From contig CANLAQ010000001.1 of the NCBI GenBank assembly GCA_947488235.1, positions 48,812 through 112,811 on the forward strand: a stretch of 64,000 nt of DNA. The letters are read 5' to 3'. A model generated the notes under the pieces. It worked only from the letters and a program-made list of their open reading frames with translations. It ran no database searches and had not been told where the DNA came from. Below are positions 24,572 to 34,412 of the stretch, one piece after another. Position numbers and translations under genes: made by a program. Position 1 is the stretch's first letter. Each line of letters begins with the position of its first letter. This stretch comes from Flavobacteriales bacterium (lineage in GTDB: Bacteria; Bacteroidota; Bacteroidia; Flavobacteriales_D; Crocinitomicaceae).

Positions 24572-25261
24572 ATGAGAATTGATATCCTAAGTCTATTGCC
24601 TGAATTAATGCACAGTGCGTTTTCTGCTTCCATAATGAAAAGAGCGCAAGACAAAGGACTCGTGGAAATACACCTGCACAATATCAGAGATTATTCTGAT
24701 AACAAACATAAAAATGTAGATGATTATCAATATGGTGGCGGCGCTGGAATGGTAATGCGCATTGAGCCCATAGCGACCTTAATGGATAAATTAATGTCCG
24801 AAAGAAACTACGATGAAATTATTTTCATGACCCCCGATGGCGCTATATTAGAACAAGGAACTGTAAATTATTTATCCCTAAAAGGGAATGTAATGATTCT
24901 TTGTGGCCATTATAAAGGAGTTGATAATCGCATAAGAGAACACTATATCACCAAAGAGATTTCAATTGGATCCTATGTCTTATCCGGAGGCGAGTTGGCT
25001 GCAGCTGTTTTGGTAGATGGAATTGTTCGTCTAATACCTGGAGTTTTAAATGATGAGACATCTGCTTTAACAGATAGTTTTCAGGATGATTTATTAGCAC
25101 CTCCCGTTTATACAAGACCTCCTGTTTTTAAAGGATGGACCGTTCCGGAAGTATTACTTTCAGGAAATCAACAAAAAATTGATCAATGGCGTGAAGAGCA
25201 ATCCCTTGAACGCACAAAAATCAGAAGACCAGATCTAATAAAAAAGCAAAACGAAGCATAA
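24572..25261 (+). CDS. trmD: tRNA (guanosine(37)-N1)-methyltransferase
   Basis: The 229-residue enzyme uses S-adenosylmethionine to methylate G37 of tRNAs reading CNN codons, preventing frameshifting. Conserved segments are '[24 protein letters not shown]'-type N-terminal knot residues, '[17 protein letters not shown]', '[14 protein letters not shown]' and '[12 protein letters not shown]'. The trefoil-knot SAM site is intact. The ATG at 24572 ('[11 protein letters not shown]') is chosen over 24557 because of its position relative to the promoter. Divergent from the M14 gene; the aminotransferase gene follows within 60 bases. Confidence 0.95.
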   Translation: MRIDILSLLPELMHSAFSASIMKRAQDKGLVEIHLHNIRDYSDNKHKNVDDYQYGGGAGMVMRIEPIATLMDKLMSERNYDEIIFMTPDGAILEQGTVNYLSLKGNVMILCGHYKGVDNRIREHYITKEISIGSYVLSGGELAAAVLVDGIVRLIPGVLNDETSALTDSFQDDLLAPPVYTRPPVFKGWTVPEVLLSGNQQKIDQWREEQSLERTKIRRPDLIKKQNEA

Positions 25262-25318
25262 AACCGAGCTTTTGATTGGATTTATTTGGTTAATTTTATC
25301 CCTTTAAAAACCAATACA

Positions 25319-26512
25319 ATGATTGAAATATCTGATAGACTGAATGCAATGGTTGAATCGGCAACTTTAGCCATGTCAAGAATTAGCCGTGAATTAAAAG
25401 CTCAAGGAAAAGATGTAATTTCTTTATCACTTGGAGAACCCGATTTTAACACCCCTCAATTCATCAAAGACGCTGCTCTTGAGGCAATGAATAATAATTT
25501 TACCCAATATACACCAGTACCAGGTTATGATGATTTAAGAGAAGCGATTTCTTTTAAATTCGAAAGAGACAATCATTTAAAATATTCCAAAGACCAAATT
25601 GTTGTTTCAACAGGTGCCAAGCAATCCATAGCAAATGTTGTTCTTAGTCTTATCAATCCAGGAGATGAAGTCATTATCCCTGCTCCTTATTGGGTTTCTT
25701 ATTTTGAAATAGTAAAAATGGCTGAGGGAATCCCAGTAGTTATTGAAGCGAATATTGATCAAAATTTTAAAATTACAGCGGAACAATTTGAAAATGCGAT
25801 CACCAGCAAAACAAAACTGATGATTTTCTCTACTCCATGCAATCCAACAGGGTCTGTATATTCAAAAGAAGAATTATCAAGTTTAGCAGATGTACTCAAA
25901 AGACACCAACAAGTAGTTGTTTTGTGTGATGAAATTTATGAGCATATTAATTTTATTGGTAAACACGAAAGTTTAGCCCAATTTGATGCCATTTATGATC
26001 AAGTTGTCACCGTCAATGGAGTGTCAAAAGCTTGGGCAATGACTGGATGGCGCTTAGGATATATAGGTGCATCAAAAAAAATTGCTGACGCTTGTAATAA
26101 AATTCAGGGACAATTTACTTCTGGAACTTGCTCTATAACTCAGAAAGCTGTTATTCCTGCTATGTATGCCGACCCAAGTGAATTAAATGAAATGGTGCAT
26201 GCCTTTCACAAGCGTAGGGATTTAGTGGTGAGTGCTTTAGAAACTATGCCAGGAGTAAGAAGTAATGTACCTGAAGGTGCTTTCTACTTATTTCCGGATG
26301 TATCGAGTTTCTTTGGAAAACAATATTTAGAATATAAAATTGAAGACGCTCAAGATCTATGTATGTATTTACTAAGTGAAGCGCAAATTGCTTTGGTAAG
26401 TGGTGAAGGCTTTGGTAGTCCTAATTGTATTCGTATATCTTATGCAGCATCTGAAGACACTTTAATCGAAGCAATGAAACGCATGAAAGAAGCGCTTGCA
26501 AAACTCAACTAA
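25319..26512 (+). CDS. Class I PLP-dependent aminotransferase (aspartate aminotransferase type)
   Basis: From the ATG at 25319 the product has 397 residues, normal for class I aminotransferases. 'VISLSLGEPDFNTPQFI' and 'PVPGYDDLREAI' are the N-terminal substrate region, 'FSTPCNPTGSVYSKEEL' holds the PLP-contacting Asn, and 'GVSKAWAMTGWRLGYIG' the Schiff-base Lys. It probably exchanges an amino group between aspartate (or an aromatic or other amino acid) and 2-oxoglutarate. The track start at 25286 adds 11 residues with no family match. It abuts the hldE-like kinase gene. Confidence 0.9.
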   Translation: MIEISDRLNAMVESATLAMSRISRELKAQGKDVISLSLGEPDFNTPQFIKDAALEAMNNNFTQYTPVPGYDDLREAISFKFERDNHLKYSKDQIVVSTGAKQSIANVVLSLINPGDEVIIPAPYWVSYFEIVKMAEGIPVVIEANIDQNFKITAEQFENAITSKTKLMIFSTPCNPTGSVYSKEELSSLADVLKRHQQVVVLCDEIYEHINFIGKHESLAQFDAIYDQVVTVNGVSKAWAMTGWRLGYIGASKKIADACNKIQGQFTSGTCSITQKAVIPAMYADPSELNEMVHAFHKRRDLVVSALETMPGVRSNVPEGAFYLFPDVSSFFGKQYLEYKIEDAQDLCMYLLSEAQIALVSGEGFGSPNCIRISYAASEDTLIEAMKRMKEALAKLN

Positions 26513-27502
26513 ATGAAATACGACAAAGCATTCGATAAATTCTCCTCCTTTCATGTTCTCGTGATAGGAGATGTAATGTTAGATGCTTACCGAATTGGTA
26601 AGGTAAGTAGAATAAGTCCTGAAGCTCCGGTTCCTGTAGTATTGCTTGAAGAAGAAGACAATAGAATTGGTGGCGCTGGAAATGTTGCATTAAATCTTAT
26701 AGCGCTTGGTGCCAAAGCAACTGTTTGTTCTATCATTGGAGATGACGAGGCAGGAAAGACCTTGATTCAATTATTTGAAAAAAATACCATTTCTACAAAA
26801 GGTATTAAAGCAAGTAAAAATAGGAAAACAACGGTTAAAACTCGTGTAATTGCCAATCATCAGCAGCTGCTTAGAATTGATGCCGAATCAACTGAAGCCA
26901 TCAATGATGAAGATTCAAAAATGCTTTTAAGGCACATCACTGATTTGATTCATGAAGGCGTTGATGCTATTATATTTGAAGATTACAATAAGGGTATCTT
27001 AAGTGAAAATACGATTGGGAAAATAATTTCGTTGGCCAAAGAACATCATATACCCACTTGTGTTGATCCGAAAAAAGATAATTTTCTTTCGTATAAAGGA
27101 GTGGATTTATTCAAACCGAACCTTAAAGAATTAAAGGAAGGATTGAATATTGATTTTGATTTTAATAAAGATGCTCCTGAATTTCTTAATGCAGTCAAGT
27201 CGTTAGAAGAGATTCTTCAAAATAACATTTCACTTATTACACTTTCTGAAAACGGTGTTTTTATAAAAAATGCAACTGCGCAACATTTTCTTCCTGCACA
27301 CATCAGAAATATTAGTGATGTCAGTGGCGCTGGAGATACCGTAATTTCTGTTGCTTGTCTTTGCTTGCTGGCAGAATTGCCTATTGAAGACATTGCAGCT
27401 ATTTCAAACATTGCGGGTGGTATGGTCTGTGAATACTCAGGAGTGGTGAGTATTAAAAAAGAATCATTATTGAATGAAATTCACGAACTTTTAGGTGAAT
27501 AA
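26513..27502 (+). CDS. PfkB-family D-glycero-beta-D-manno-heptose-7-phosphate kinase (HldE kinase domain)
   Basis: The 329-residue protein is a ribokinase-fold kinase: 'VIGDVMLDAYRIGKVSRISPEAPV' is the RfaE/HldE opening, then 'GGAGNVALNLIALGAKA', 'EDYNKGIL', 'DPKKDNF' and the catalytic 'DVSGAGDTVISVACL'. It matches the first domain of bifunctional HldE, without the adenylyltransferase domain. It probably makes heptose-1,7-bisphosphate for lipopolysaccharide core. The gene starts immediately after the aminotransferase stop. A kinase for a different sugar phosphate cannot be excluded. Confidence 0.85.
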   Translation: MKYDKAFDKFSSFHVLVIGDVMLDAYRIGKVSRISPEAPVPVVLLEEEDNRIGGAGNVALNLIALGAKATVCSIIGDDEAGKTLIQLFEKNTISTKGIKASKNRKTTVKTRVIANHQQLLRIDAESTEAINDEDSKMLLRHITDLIHEGVDAIIFEDYNKGILSENTIGKIISLAKEHHIPTCVDPKKDNFLSYKGVDLFKPNLKELKEGLNIDFDFNKDAPEFLNAVKSLEEILQNNISLITLSENGVFIKNATAQHFLPAHIRNISDVSGAGDTVISVACLCLLAELPIEDIAAISNIAGGMVCEYSGVVSIKKESLLNEIHELLGE

Positions 27503-27519
27503 AATGTTGGAAGTATAGT

Positions 27520-28251
27520 ATGGAACAAAAAATAGTTAAGCCTTATTATTCGGAAGATAAAAGCAAAAAAGAAGAAGTTGCAGAAATGTTTAATAATATA
27601 TCTGTTAACTACGATTTTCTGAATCACTTTTTATCTTTAGGAATAGATCATATTTGGAGAAGAAAAGCAATTCATCAGTTAAAAGAAATAGAACCAAAAA
27701 AAATCCTTGATATTGCAACGGGTACAGGTGACTTCGCCATTGCTGCCCTAAAATTAAATCCTTCTGAAATTGTTGGACTTGATATATCATCAGGTATGTT
27801 AGAGGTTGGTAAAAAGAAAATGGTTCACAAGAAAATTGACCATATTATTAATATGCAGCTGGGTGATTCTGAGAGTATTCCTTTTAAAACCGATTATTTT
27901 GATGCCTTAACAGTTGGTTTTGGCGTACGGAATTTTGAAAATTTAGAAAAAGGTTTATCTGAAATGCTTAGAGTAGTTCGAAAAGATGGTAAAATTGTCA
28001 TATTAGAATTTTCGAAACCAAAGTACTTCCCGATTAAACAATTGTTTACTTTTTACTCTAAATATTTTATACCATTTTTTGGAAAAAGAATCTCAAAAGA
28101 TGCAAAAGCATATAGTTATCTTCCAGAAAGTGTCGCTGCATTTCCTGAAGGAAAAGGATTTGAAGATATTTTAAGGAACTTAGGATATAGAGAGGTGAAA
28201 TCCAAATTGGTGAGCGGTGGTATAGCTTCCATATATAGTGGAATAAAATAA
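27520..28251 (+). CDS. menG: Demethylmenaquinone methyltransferase
   Basis: The 243-residue SAM-dependent methyltransferase begins with the typical 'EVAEMFNNISVNYDFLNHFLSLGIDHIWRR'-type UbiE/MenG region. It has motif I 'ILDIATGTGDFAIAAL', 'VGFGVRNFENLEKGLSEMLRV' and 'AYSYLPESVAAFPEG'. It methylates demethylmenaquinone in the last step of menaquinone synthesis; Bacteroidota use menaquinone, so menG is preferred over ubiE. It is followed 41 bases later by porT, an order often seen in this phylum. Confidence 0.93.
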   Translation: MEQKIVKPYYSEDKSKKEEVAEMFNNISVNYDFLNHFLSLGIDHIWRRKAIHQLKEIEPKKILDIATGTGDFAIAALKLNPSEIVGLDISSGMLEVGKKKMVHKKIDHIINMQLGDSESIPFKTDYFDALTVGFGVRNFENLEKGLSEMLRVVRKDGKIVILEFSKPKYFPIKQLFTFYSKYFIPFFGKRISKDAKAYSYLPESVAAFPEGKGFEDILRNLGYREVKSKLVSGGIASIYSGIK

Positions 28252-28292
28252 AATTGCAACTTTCAAGTTAGGATATCGTTTTCAAAATAGAT

Positions 28293-29006
28293 ATGAAAAA
28301 ACATTTGTCTTTCCTCTTATTGATTTTACTGCCGATAATGGCTAATAGTCAGCGCTTTAGGCAAGAAAGATATAAGAATTTTGATAAACGATTATTTCAT
28401 TTTGGTTTTATGCTAGGCTATAACAAATCAGATTTCACTGTTTATCAAGATGTAGATGCTTATGCAAAATATGGATTAAAGACTTTGTCGAATGAAGGTC
28501 AACCAGGTGGACAACTAGGAATTTTGACCACTATGCGACTGGGGACACCCGTTTTAAGGTTGCGTTTTATCCCTACCCTTTCCTTTCAAGAACGACTTTT
28601 AACCTATAGCTTTATTGATCCAAATGGTGGTAAAGATAAAATCAATGAAGAAAGGGTAAATTCAACCAATCTTGATTTCCCTCTGATGTTACAATTTAGA
28701 ACAAAACGCTATAATAATTTCACCGCCTACACCCTACTTGGAGCTCAATACTCGCTCGATCTTCAGTCACAAGAAAAAGCATCCCAAAATTATATTGATC
28801 CTTATGTGAAAATTAAAAGAAGTGATTTTCAAGGTCAAATTGGCGGTGGTGTTGAATTCTTTGCGCCTTATTTTAAGTTTGGACTTGAATTAAAATATTC
28901 CCAAGGAATATCGAATAGTTTTATTCAAGACAATACTTTCGTTGCCAAACCAATTAATTCACTTTTCAATAAGGTATGGTCTGTTTCCATTATCTTTGAA
29001 GGATGA
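28293..29006 (+). CDS. porT: PorT-family outer-membrane beta-barrel protein (T9SS component)
   Basis: A signal peptide ('KKHLSFLLLILLPIMANSQ') precedes a beta-barrel-like sequence of alternating residues. 'KRLFHFGFMLGYNKSDFTVY', 'RLRFIPTLSFQERLL' and the closing aromatic strand 'KVWSVSIIFEG' fit the PorT family. PorT is required for type IX secretion in Porphyromonas and Flavobacterium. The 237-residue length and position after menG support this. Family assignment by outline only; other outer-membrane barrel families of similar size are possible. The stop overlaps the next gene's ATG. Confidence 0.75.
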   Translation: MKKHLSFLLLILLPIMANSQRFRQERYKNFDKRLFHFGFMLGYNKSDFTVYQDVDAYAKYGLKTLSNEGQPGGQLGILTTMRLGTPVLRLRFIPTLSFQERLLTYSFIDPNGGKDKINEERVNSTNLDFPLMLQFRTKRYNNFTAYTLLGAQYSLDLQSQEKASQNYIDPYVKIKRSDFQGQIGGGVEFFAPYFKFGLELKYSQGISNSFIQDNTFVAKPINSLFNKVWSVSIIFEG

Positions 29007-30553
29007 TGCAACTTGTTACTTTCACCTGTTCTCCTGAACAAGCATTGGATGAATCTTATCTACTGCTCGAAATCAAAAATCAACTTAATTTTTCTTCTAA
29101 GAATAAATTATTCTTCCGTTGGAAAAAAAGAAGTTTGGATGCACGCAATAGAACCATAAAAGTAAACTGCAGTTTTGAAGTATCTGAAGAGGTTCTTCCC
29201 AATCTACTTCCTGATTTCGACTTTAAAAGTGTGGGAAATGAAAAACCTATACACATTATCGGTGCAGGACCCGCCGGACTTTTCGCAGCTTTAGAATGCC
29301 TTTTATTAGGATTAAAACCTGTGCTTTTTGAAAGAGGAAAAGAAGTCCGAGCAAGACGAAGAGACTTAGCCCAATTAAACAAAGAAGGATTGGTGAATCC
29401 AGAATCCAATTATTGTTTTGGTGAAGGTGGCGCTGGAACCTATTCAGATGGCAAACTATATACACGATCAAAAAAAAGAGGCGATGTTGATCGGATTTTG
29501 CAATTGCTCGTTTATTTTGGAGCACATGAAAATATTTTAGTCGAAGCACATCCACATATTGGAACCAATAAATTACCTCAAATCATTGAAAAAATAAGGC
29601 AATTTATAATCGAAAAAGGCGGTGAAGTTCACTTTGAATCTAAATTAACAGATTTAAAAGTCGATTCGAAAACAATAACAAGTTTTGAAATTAATGCAAG
29701 TCAATGGATCGAAACTGATTCCCTTATTTTGGCTACAGGACATTCCGCTAGAGATATCTTTTACCTTCTTCAAAAACATAAGATAAGAATTGAAGCAAAA
29801 CCATTTGCCATTGGAGTTCGAGTTGAACATCAACAGTCCTTTATTGATCAACTACAATATCACAATCAATTAAGTGGTGAATTATTACCTCCCGCTTCCT
29901 ATAGTTTAGTAAGTCAAATAGATGGACGAGGAGTTTATTCTTTTTGTATGTGCCCTGGAGGAATCATTGCGCCATGCGCGACAAGTGATGGCGAAGTGGT
30001 TACCAATGGTTGGTCGCCTTCCAAACGCAATAATCCGTATGCAAATTCTGGAATTGTAGTAAGTATTGATCCAAGTGATTTTCCCAATTTTAAAACAAAT
30101 CCATTGGTTTGTCTTGAATTTCAAAAAATGATCGAAGGAAAAGCTTGGGCCGCAGCTGGCAAAAATCAGAAAGTTCCTGCACAAACATTAAAAGATTTTA
30201 TTGATCGAAAAAAATCAACTCATTTCCCTGAAAGTTCTTATTATATTGGACTAACAAGTGTCGAAATGGATGATATCTTTCCTGCTTTTGTAGTAGATCG
30301 ATTAAGAAAAGGTTTTAAGGAATTTGATAAGAAAATGCCAGGATTCATCAGTCAACAAGCCATAGTACATGCTCCAGAATCTAGGACATCTTCCCCTGTA
30401 TTAATTCCTCGAAATCATGAAACAATGGAACATGTTGACATCATTGGTTTATATCCGTGTGCAGAAGGGGCTGGTTATGCTGGAGGAATTGTTTCTGCAG
30501 CTATTGATGGCGCTAAATGTGTCCAAGCCATACACAACAAGATTTCAAAATAA
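29003..30553 (+). CDS. FAD-dependent dehydrogenase (COG2509-like)
   Basis: The 516-residue flavoprotein has a short N-terminal domain (about 85 residues) and then an FAD Rossmann motif 'HIIGAGPAGLFAALECLLLG'. 'CFGEGGAGTYSDGKLYTRSKKRG', 'LILATGHSARDIFYLL' and 'FCMCPGGIIAPCAT' are typical of the uncharacterised COG2509 group. The C-terminal 'YPCAEGAGYAGGIVSAAIDG' binds FAD. The reaction is unknown; an oxidoreductase on a quinone-like or polyunsaturated substrate is plausible. Translation probably couples to porT (ATGATG at the stop). Confidence 0.85.
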   Translation: MMQLVTFTCSPEQALDESYLLLEIKNQLNFSSKNKLFFRWKKRSLDARNRTIKVNCSFEVSEEVLPNLLPDFDFKSVGNEKPIHIIGAGPAGLFAALECLLLGLKPVLFERGKEVRARRRDLAQLNKEGLVNPESNYCFGEGGAGTYSDGKLYTRSKKRGDVDRILQLLVYFGAHENILVEAHPHIGTNKLPQIIEKIRQFIIEKGGEVHFESKLTDLKVDSKTITSFEINASQWIETDSLILATGHSARDIFYLLQKHKIRIEAKPFAIGVRVEHQQSFIDQLQYHNQLSGELLPPASYSLVSQIDGRGVYSFCMCPGGIIAPCATSDGEVVTNGWSPSKRNNPYANSGIVVSIDPSDFPNFKTNPLVCLEFQKMIEGKAWAAAGKNQKVPAQTLKDFIDRKKSTHFPESSYYIGLTSVEMDDIFPAFVVDRLRKGFKEFDKKMPGFISQQAIVHAPESRTSSPVLIPRNHETMEHVDIIGLYPCAEGAGYAGGIVSAAIDGAKCVQAIHNKISK

Positions 30554-30588
30554 GAGCATTTCCCTCTTTCTATTACTTCCATTATTAA

Positions 30589-30596
30589 TACCTTTG
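30589..30596 (+). promoter_or_regulatory. -7 box (TACCTTTG) of mnmA
   Basis: Exact TAnnTTTG match with only four bases to the ATG at 30601. This suggests transcription starting at or next to the start codon. Confidence 0.6.
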
Positions 30597-30600
30597 TAAT

Positions 30601-31779
30601 ATGAAAAGGGTTGTAGTTGGACTTTCCGGTGGTGTAGATTCAAGTGTTGCAGCATATCAATTGATTCAAGAAGGATATGAGGTGATAGGAATGTTTATGC
30701 GAAATTGGCATGATGAATCTGTTACTATCTCCGATGAATGTCCCTGGATAGATGATTCTAATGATGCACTACTTATTGCCAATCAATTAGGAATTCCATT
30801 TCAAGTGATTGATTTAAGTGCTGAATATAAAGAAAGAATCATTGATTATATGTTTACTGCCTATGAGCATGGTACGACACCCAATCCTGATGTGCTGTGT
30901 AATAGGGAAATTAAATTTGATGTTTTTCTAAAAGCCGCCATGGATTTAGGGGCTGATTATGTTGCAACAGGACATTATTGCAGAAAAAAAACTAATGAGG
31001 ATGGAACTTACTCATTATTGGCTGGAATAGACAAAACAAAAGATCAATCCTATTTCTTATGTCAAATAAGGCAAGAACAATTAGCCAAAGCTTTATTTCC
31101 GATAGGAAATTTAGAGAAATCTGAGGTGCGTGAAATTGCAAAAAAACTAGATTTAGTTACTGCAGATAAAAAAGATTCGCAAGGATTATGCTTTGTAGGG
31201 AAGATTAGTTTGCCTGAATTTTTACAACAAAAACTTAAAGCCAAGACGGGGAATGTTCTAGAAGTATTACCAACAGAAGAGCAATACAAAAACTATGATG
31301 CTATTCCTCCTATTTTAGAAAATGTAGTAGCCCTTTCGAAATCCTTTAACTATGAGCCTAATATGGGGATAAAAGTTGCAGAGCATCAAGGCGCACATTT
31401 TTATACCATAGGTCAAAGAAAAGGATTGCATGTTGGAGGAAGACCATTACCTAGTTTTGTTATTGCTACTGACACAGAAAACAATCTTGTATATACTGGT
31501 CAGACCGATCAACATCCTGGATTAAATAAATACGCATTGAAACTTGAAGCTTCAAGTATGAATTGGATGCGTCCTGAACTTAAGTTCAAATTAGAAAATG
31601 GAGTTCTTTTTGATGTTCGAATTCGCTACAGACAAGCACTAAGACCTGCCGTTTTAATCAAAAAAGAAGAAGGGTATTTTTTATTTTTCTCTGAAAAAGA
31701 AAAAGGAATTACGCCTGGACAATTTGCTGCTTGGTATCTTGGAGATGATTTGATTGGATCTGCAGCAATTATGCATTAA
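30601..31779 (+). CDS. mnmA: tRNA 2-thiouridine(34) synthase
   Basis: The 392-residue enzyme adds sulfur to U34 of Glu, Gln and Lys tRNAs. The PP-loop '[17 protein letters not shown]' binds ATP. The two active-site cysteines lie in '[12 protein letters not shown]' and '[11 protein letters not shown]'. 'ATGHYCRK', '[10 protein letters not shown]' and the C-terminal '[13 protein letters not shown]' are further signatures. It is about 20 residues longer than many bacterial homologues, mainly in a linker before 'GAHFYTIGQ'. It overlaps the convergent small ORF by four bases. Confidence 0.95.
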   Translation: MKRVVVGLSGGVDSSVAAYQLIQEGYEVIGMFMRNWHDESVTISDECPWIDDSNDALLIANQLGIPFQVIDLSAEYKERIIDYMFTAYEHGTTPNPDVLCNREIKFDVFLKAAMDLGADYVATGHYCRKKTNEDGTYSLLAGIDKTKDQSYFLCQIRQEQLAKALFPIGNLEKSEVREIAKKLDLVTADKKDSQGLCFVGKISLPEFLQQKLKAKTGNVLEVLPTEEQYKNYDAIPPILENVVALSKSFNYEPNMGIKVAEHQGAHFYTIGQRKGLHVGGRPLPSFVIATDTENNLVYTGQTDQHPGLNKYALKLEASSMNWMRPELKFKLENGVLFDVRIRYRQALRPAVLIKKEEGYFLFFSEKEKGITPGQFAAWYLGDDLIGSAAIMH

Positions 31780-31970
31780 TTCATATTAACTGAGAAGAAT
31801 AGAGAATTTACCTCTACTTCATTCGTATTAGCTTTTTTTATCTTATCTAATAAATCAGCTACTTCAAATACATTTAAATTGCTTAATTCACCAAGCTCAC
31901 GGTGTTTTGATAATTTTAATTGTGCCTGATGAATTGTTTTTGTTCTGAGTGATTGCATATAAATTGTCAT
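31776..31970 (-). CDS. Small hypothetical protein
   Basis: A 64-residue ORF from the ATG at 31970 (the track start at 32003 adds 11 residues). The sequence '[20 protein letters not shown]' then '[18 protein letters not shown]' is charged and probably helical, with no membrane segment or recognised family. It overlaps the 3' end of mnmA by four bases. Only a weak -7-like sequence is seen upstream. It may be a genuine small protein or a chance ORF. Confidence 0.35.
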   Translation of the reverse strand: MTIYMQSLRTKTIHQAQLKLSKHRELGELSNLNVFEVADLLDKIKKANTNEVEVNSLFFSVNMN

Positions 31971-32115
31971 TATAAATAAATTAACTATGCACTGATACGG
32001 CATGGAATCAAAAAGAGTTTCATTTATAATTATTAATGCAAATCAAATTTTTAAGTGATTTCTTTATTAATCTGTATATCAATAGATTAATAAATATATA
32101 TTTAAAATTGGGATC

Positions 32116-32142
32116 AAAAAAAAGGCGCTAATAGCGCCTTTT
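32116..32142. terminator. Strong Rho-independent terminator of the OmpA/PorP operon
   Basis: AAAAGGCGCT (32120-32129) pairs with AGCGCCTTTT (32133-32142) across a 3-base loop. On the minus strand the stem is followed by eight T, ideal for ending the operon whose last stop is at 32159. Confidence 0.88.
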
Positions 32143-32158
32143 AAAGTAGGTTGAAACC

Positions 32159-34411
32159 TTAATTATCCAATTGATTATTATTCAACTCCTCATTCGTAGG
32201 GGTTAATAATTTTAATTCAGTTCTACGATTTGCTTGATGATCAACTATTGAACAAGGAACATTATCGGAACAATTATTTAAAAGTTTAGTTTCACCATAA
32301 CCTTTGGCAACAATCATCTTATTATTAATTCCTTTGCTAATGATGTAATTAACACAACTTTGAGATCGATTGTTTGATAAAGTTATGTTATAGGCAAATG
32401 AACCTCTTGAATCTGTATGAGAAGACAACTCAACACGCAATTCTGGTCTTTCCTTCATATATGTTACCAATTTATCCAATTCTACCATTCCTTCTGGACG
32501 CAGCGTAGATTTATCAAAATTATAAAGCACCATATCTAGACGAATAAATTCATCTCCCATTTTTGTTTTCATTTGAACAGGAAGTGCAATTGTATCAACA
32601 CAATTACCTGTTAATTTATTCTCAATAAACAAGAACCCATCTTCATGATTAATAAGATTCATACGAACTGAATCAATCAAATCAACACCTTCATTTCTCC
32701 AAGAATAAGATCCATTTGCATCTGTTAGATATTTAAATATCGTGCCATCATGCTTATAAAGATTCATCATTACTCCAGATAAACTTTGACCAGTTTCATC
32801 TTGAGCAATTAATTTACTTACATTTTTCTTAAAGTAAGAAGTTAAATCAATCTTAAATTCACCATCTGTCTCAGCGGTAAAGAAAGCCGAATCTCCAACA
32901 TTAACTTCGTCACCTTTGTAGAATATTTTATACTTTCTACCTTTAGTTAAGATATAACTAGTTGTCTCTCCTTTTGCATTTGTTTTTAATGCTTCAACTT
33001 TCTTTTTCTTGATATCTAAAATATAAACCTTTTGACCTTTCATCGGAGTCCCTTTACATGACTTAAGATTTACAATTAATTGTCCATCATAAACAGGAGC
33101 ATCAAAAGAATAAATTTGATCTACCCAATTTTCTCTATTAGAGGCGAAATAACCTTTCGCAGTTTCTTCATTTACATAATATGCAAAATCATCACTATTT
33201 GAATTCAATGGAACTCCAAGATGTATAGGTGCTTCATCATCAAATTCAGTAGCGAAAATATCTAAACCTCCCAATCCGTACCAACCATTAGAGGAGAAAT
33301 ACAAGATTCCTTTAGAAGAAATAAAAGGAAAAGACTCATCCCCTGAACTGTTAATATTTTCACCTAAATGTACAACATCAGACCATTCGCCGTCAATATA
33401 GGTTGTTTTGTAAAGATCAGAACTATAATCCTTACCTCCAGCTGTGTATGGAATACTTCCAGGACGGTTGGACACAAAATAAACAGTTCCTGTAGAATCG
33501 ATTGTTGCATGTCCAGTTGAATAAGAAGGGCTATTGAATGGGAAATCAATTTCCGTCCAAGTATCTCCTGAAATTTGATAAACAGATATTTTTAATTTAG
33601 AAAATTTTGTTTTGCCAATCGTATCCACTTCACTTTGATTCGTGGTTAGAAATGCTAATGACTTGTCTGCATTAAATGAAATCGGTCCATCATGAACGGA
33701 ATTTTGCTTAAATTCTCTAAATTTTCCTTTATAAAAGAAGTCTACCCAGAAAGGTTTTTGATAAAACTTAGGTTTAACTTTATCAGGATTAGCGTCAAAA
33801 TAAGCTAATTCAGTAAAATTCTGATTGGTTCTATCATATTCTCTTGTGCGTGCACCATGCATATAACCAGTGGAAACATATAAGATTCCACTTTTATAAG
33901 GAACTGCACCAAACTCTTCAGCTTTATGGGCTTGCTTAAATAGTTTAATTTTATAATCTGTACTGAAGGTAGTTCTGAAATTAATTGTTTCAATGTTTTT
34001 CTTAAAAGACATTAAGTTTTCATTTCCAGGAAAACGCATTAAGGCAGTATCAGTTAAATTATCCAAACGCGCATATTGTTTGGTCATACATAGCAAATTC
34101 AAAGCATTGATAAAATCTTTTTCAGTTGCTGTATTTTTATTAATCTTCACTTGATTCCAATATAAGGACCGTTCATAATGCTCAGAATAAAAAGCAGCTT
34201 CAGCAGCATTAGAAACATAAGACCAATCGCCTATTTTTTTGGATTTTTTCTTTGGACTAACGAAAGAAGTTGCTAATTCATCCCAAACAGGAAATGCATC
34301 TGCATACTTTAATTGGCTGGACAATTTGGTGGCGTAAACAACTTTTCCGCTTTGAGAAAAACCTAAAGCAGAAATGAATACGGTTGAAATAAAGGAAAAT
34401 AGTATTTTCAT
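32159..34411 (-). CDS. OmpA-family protein with PD40/WD40-like repeats (T9SS/gliding-associated)
   Basis: The 750-residue protein has a signal peptide, an N-terminal helical/TPR-like region (to ~165), a PD40-type beta-propeller ('SDLYKTTYIDGEWSD', 'GLGGLDIFATEFDDE'), a carboxypeptidase-regulatory-like segment (~430-590), and a C-terminal OmpA domain. The latter has 'LYNFDKSTLRPEGMVELDKL' and 'LSSHTDSRGSFAYNITLSNNRS', which anchors proteins to peptidoglycan. The layout matches OmpA proteins encoded next to PorP/SprF and a giant type B protein. It is the third gene of that operon, one base after porP/sprF, and ends at a strong terminator. Confidence 0.88.
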   Translation of the reverse strand: MKILFSFISTVFISALGFSQSGKVVYATKLSSQLKYADAFPVWDELATSFVSPKKKSKKIGDWSYVSNAAEAAFYSEHYERSLYWNQVKINKNTATEKDFINALNLLCMTKQYARLDNLTDTALMRFPGNENLMSFKKNIETINFRTTFSTDYKIKLFKQAHKAEEFGAVPYKSGILYVSTGYMHGARTREYDRTNQNFTELAYFDANPDKVKPKFYQKPFWVDFFYKGKFREFKQNSVHDGPISFNADKSLAFLTTNQSEVDTIGKTKFSKLKISVYQISGDTWTEIDFPFNSPSYSTGHATIDSTGTVYFVSNRPGSIPYTAGGKDYSSDLYKTTYIDGEWSDVVHLGENINSSGDESFPFISSKGILYFSSNGWYGLGGLDIFATEFDDEAPIHLGVPLNSNSDDFAYYVNEETAKGYFASNRENWVDQIYSFDAPVYDGQLIVNLKSCKGTPMKGQKVYILDIKKKKVEALKTNAKGETTSYILTKGRKYKIFYKGDEVNVGDSAFFTAETDGEFKIDLTSYFKKNVSKLIAQDETGQSLSGVMMNLYKHDGTIFKYLTDANGSYSWRNEGVDLIDSVRMNLINHEDGFLFIENKLTGNCVDTIALPVQMKTKMGDEFIRLDMVLYNFDKSTLRPEGMVELDKLVTYMKERPELRVELSSHTDSRGSFAYNITLSNNRSQSCVNYIISKGINNKMIVAKGYGETKLLNNCSDNVPCSIVDHQANRRTELKLLTPTNEELNNNQLDN

Positions 34412-34412
34412 C

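Noticed and set aside
24511-24681. Upstream extension of the M14 peptidase ORF
   Set aside because: It runs through the trmD promoter and coding start and would bury the signal peptide.
29256-29555. Minus-strand ORFs within the COG2509-like gene
   Set aside because: They lie in a conserved coding gene and show low-complexity, unrecognisable sequence.
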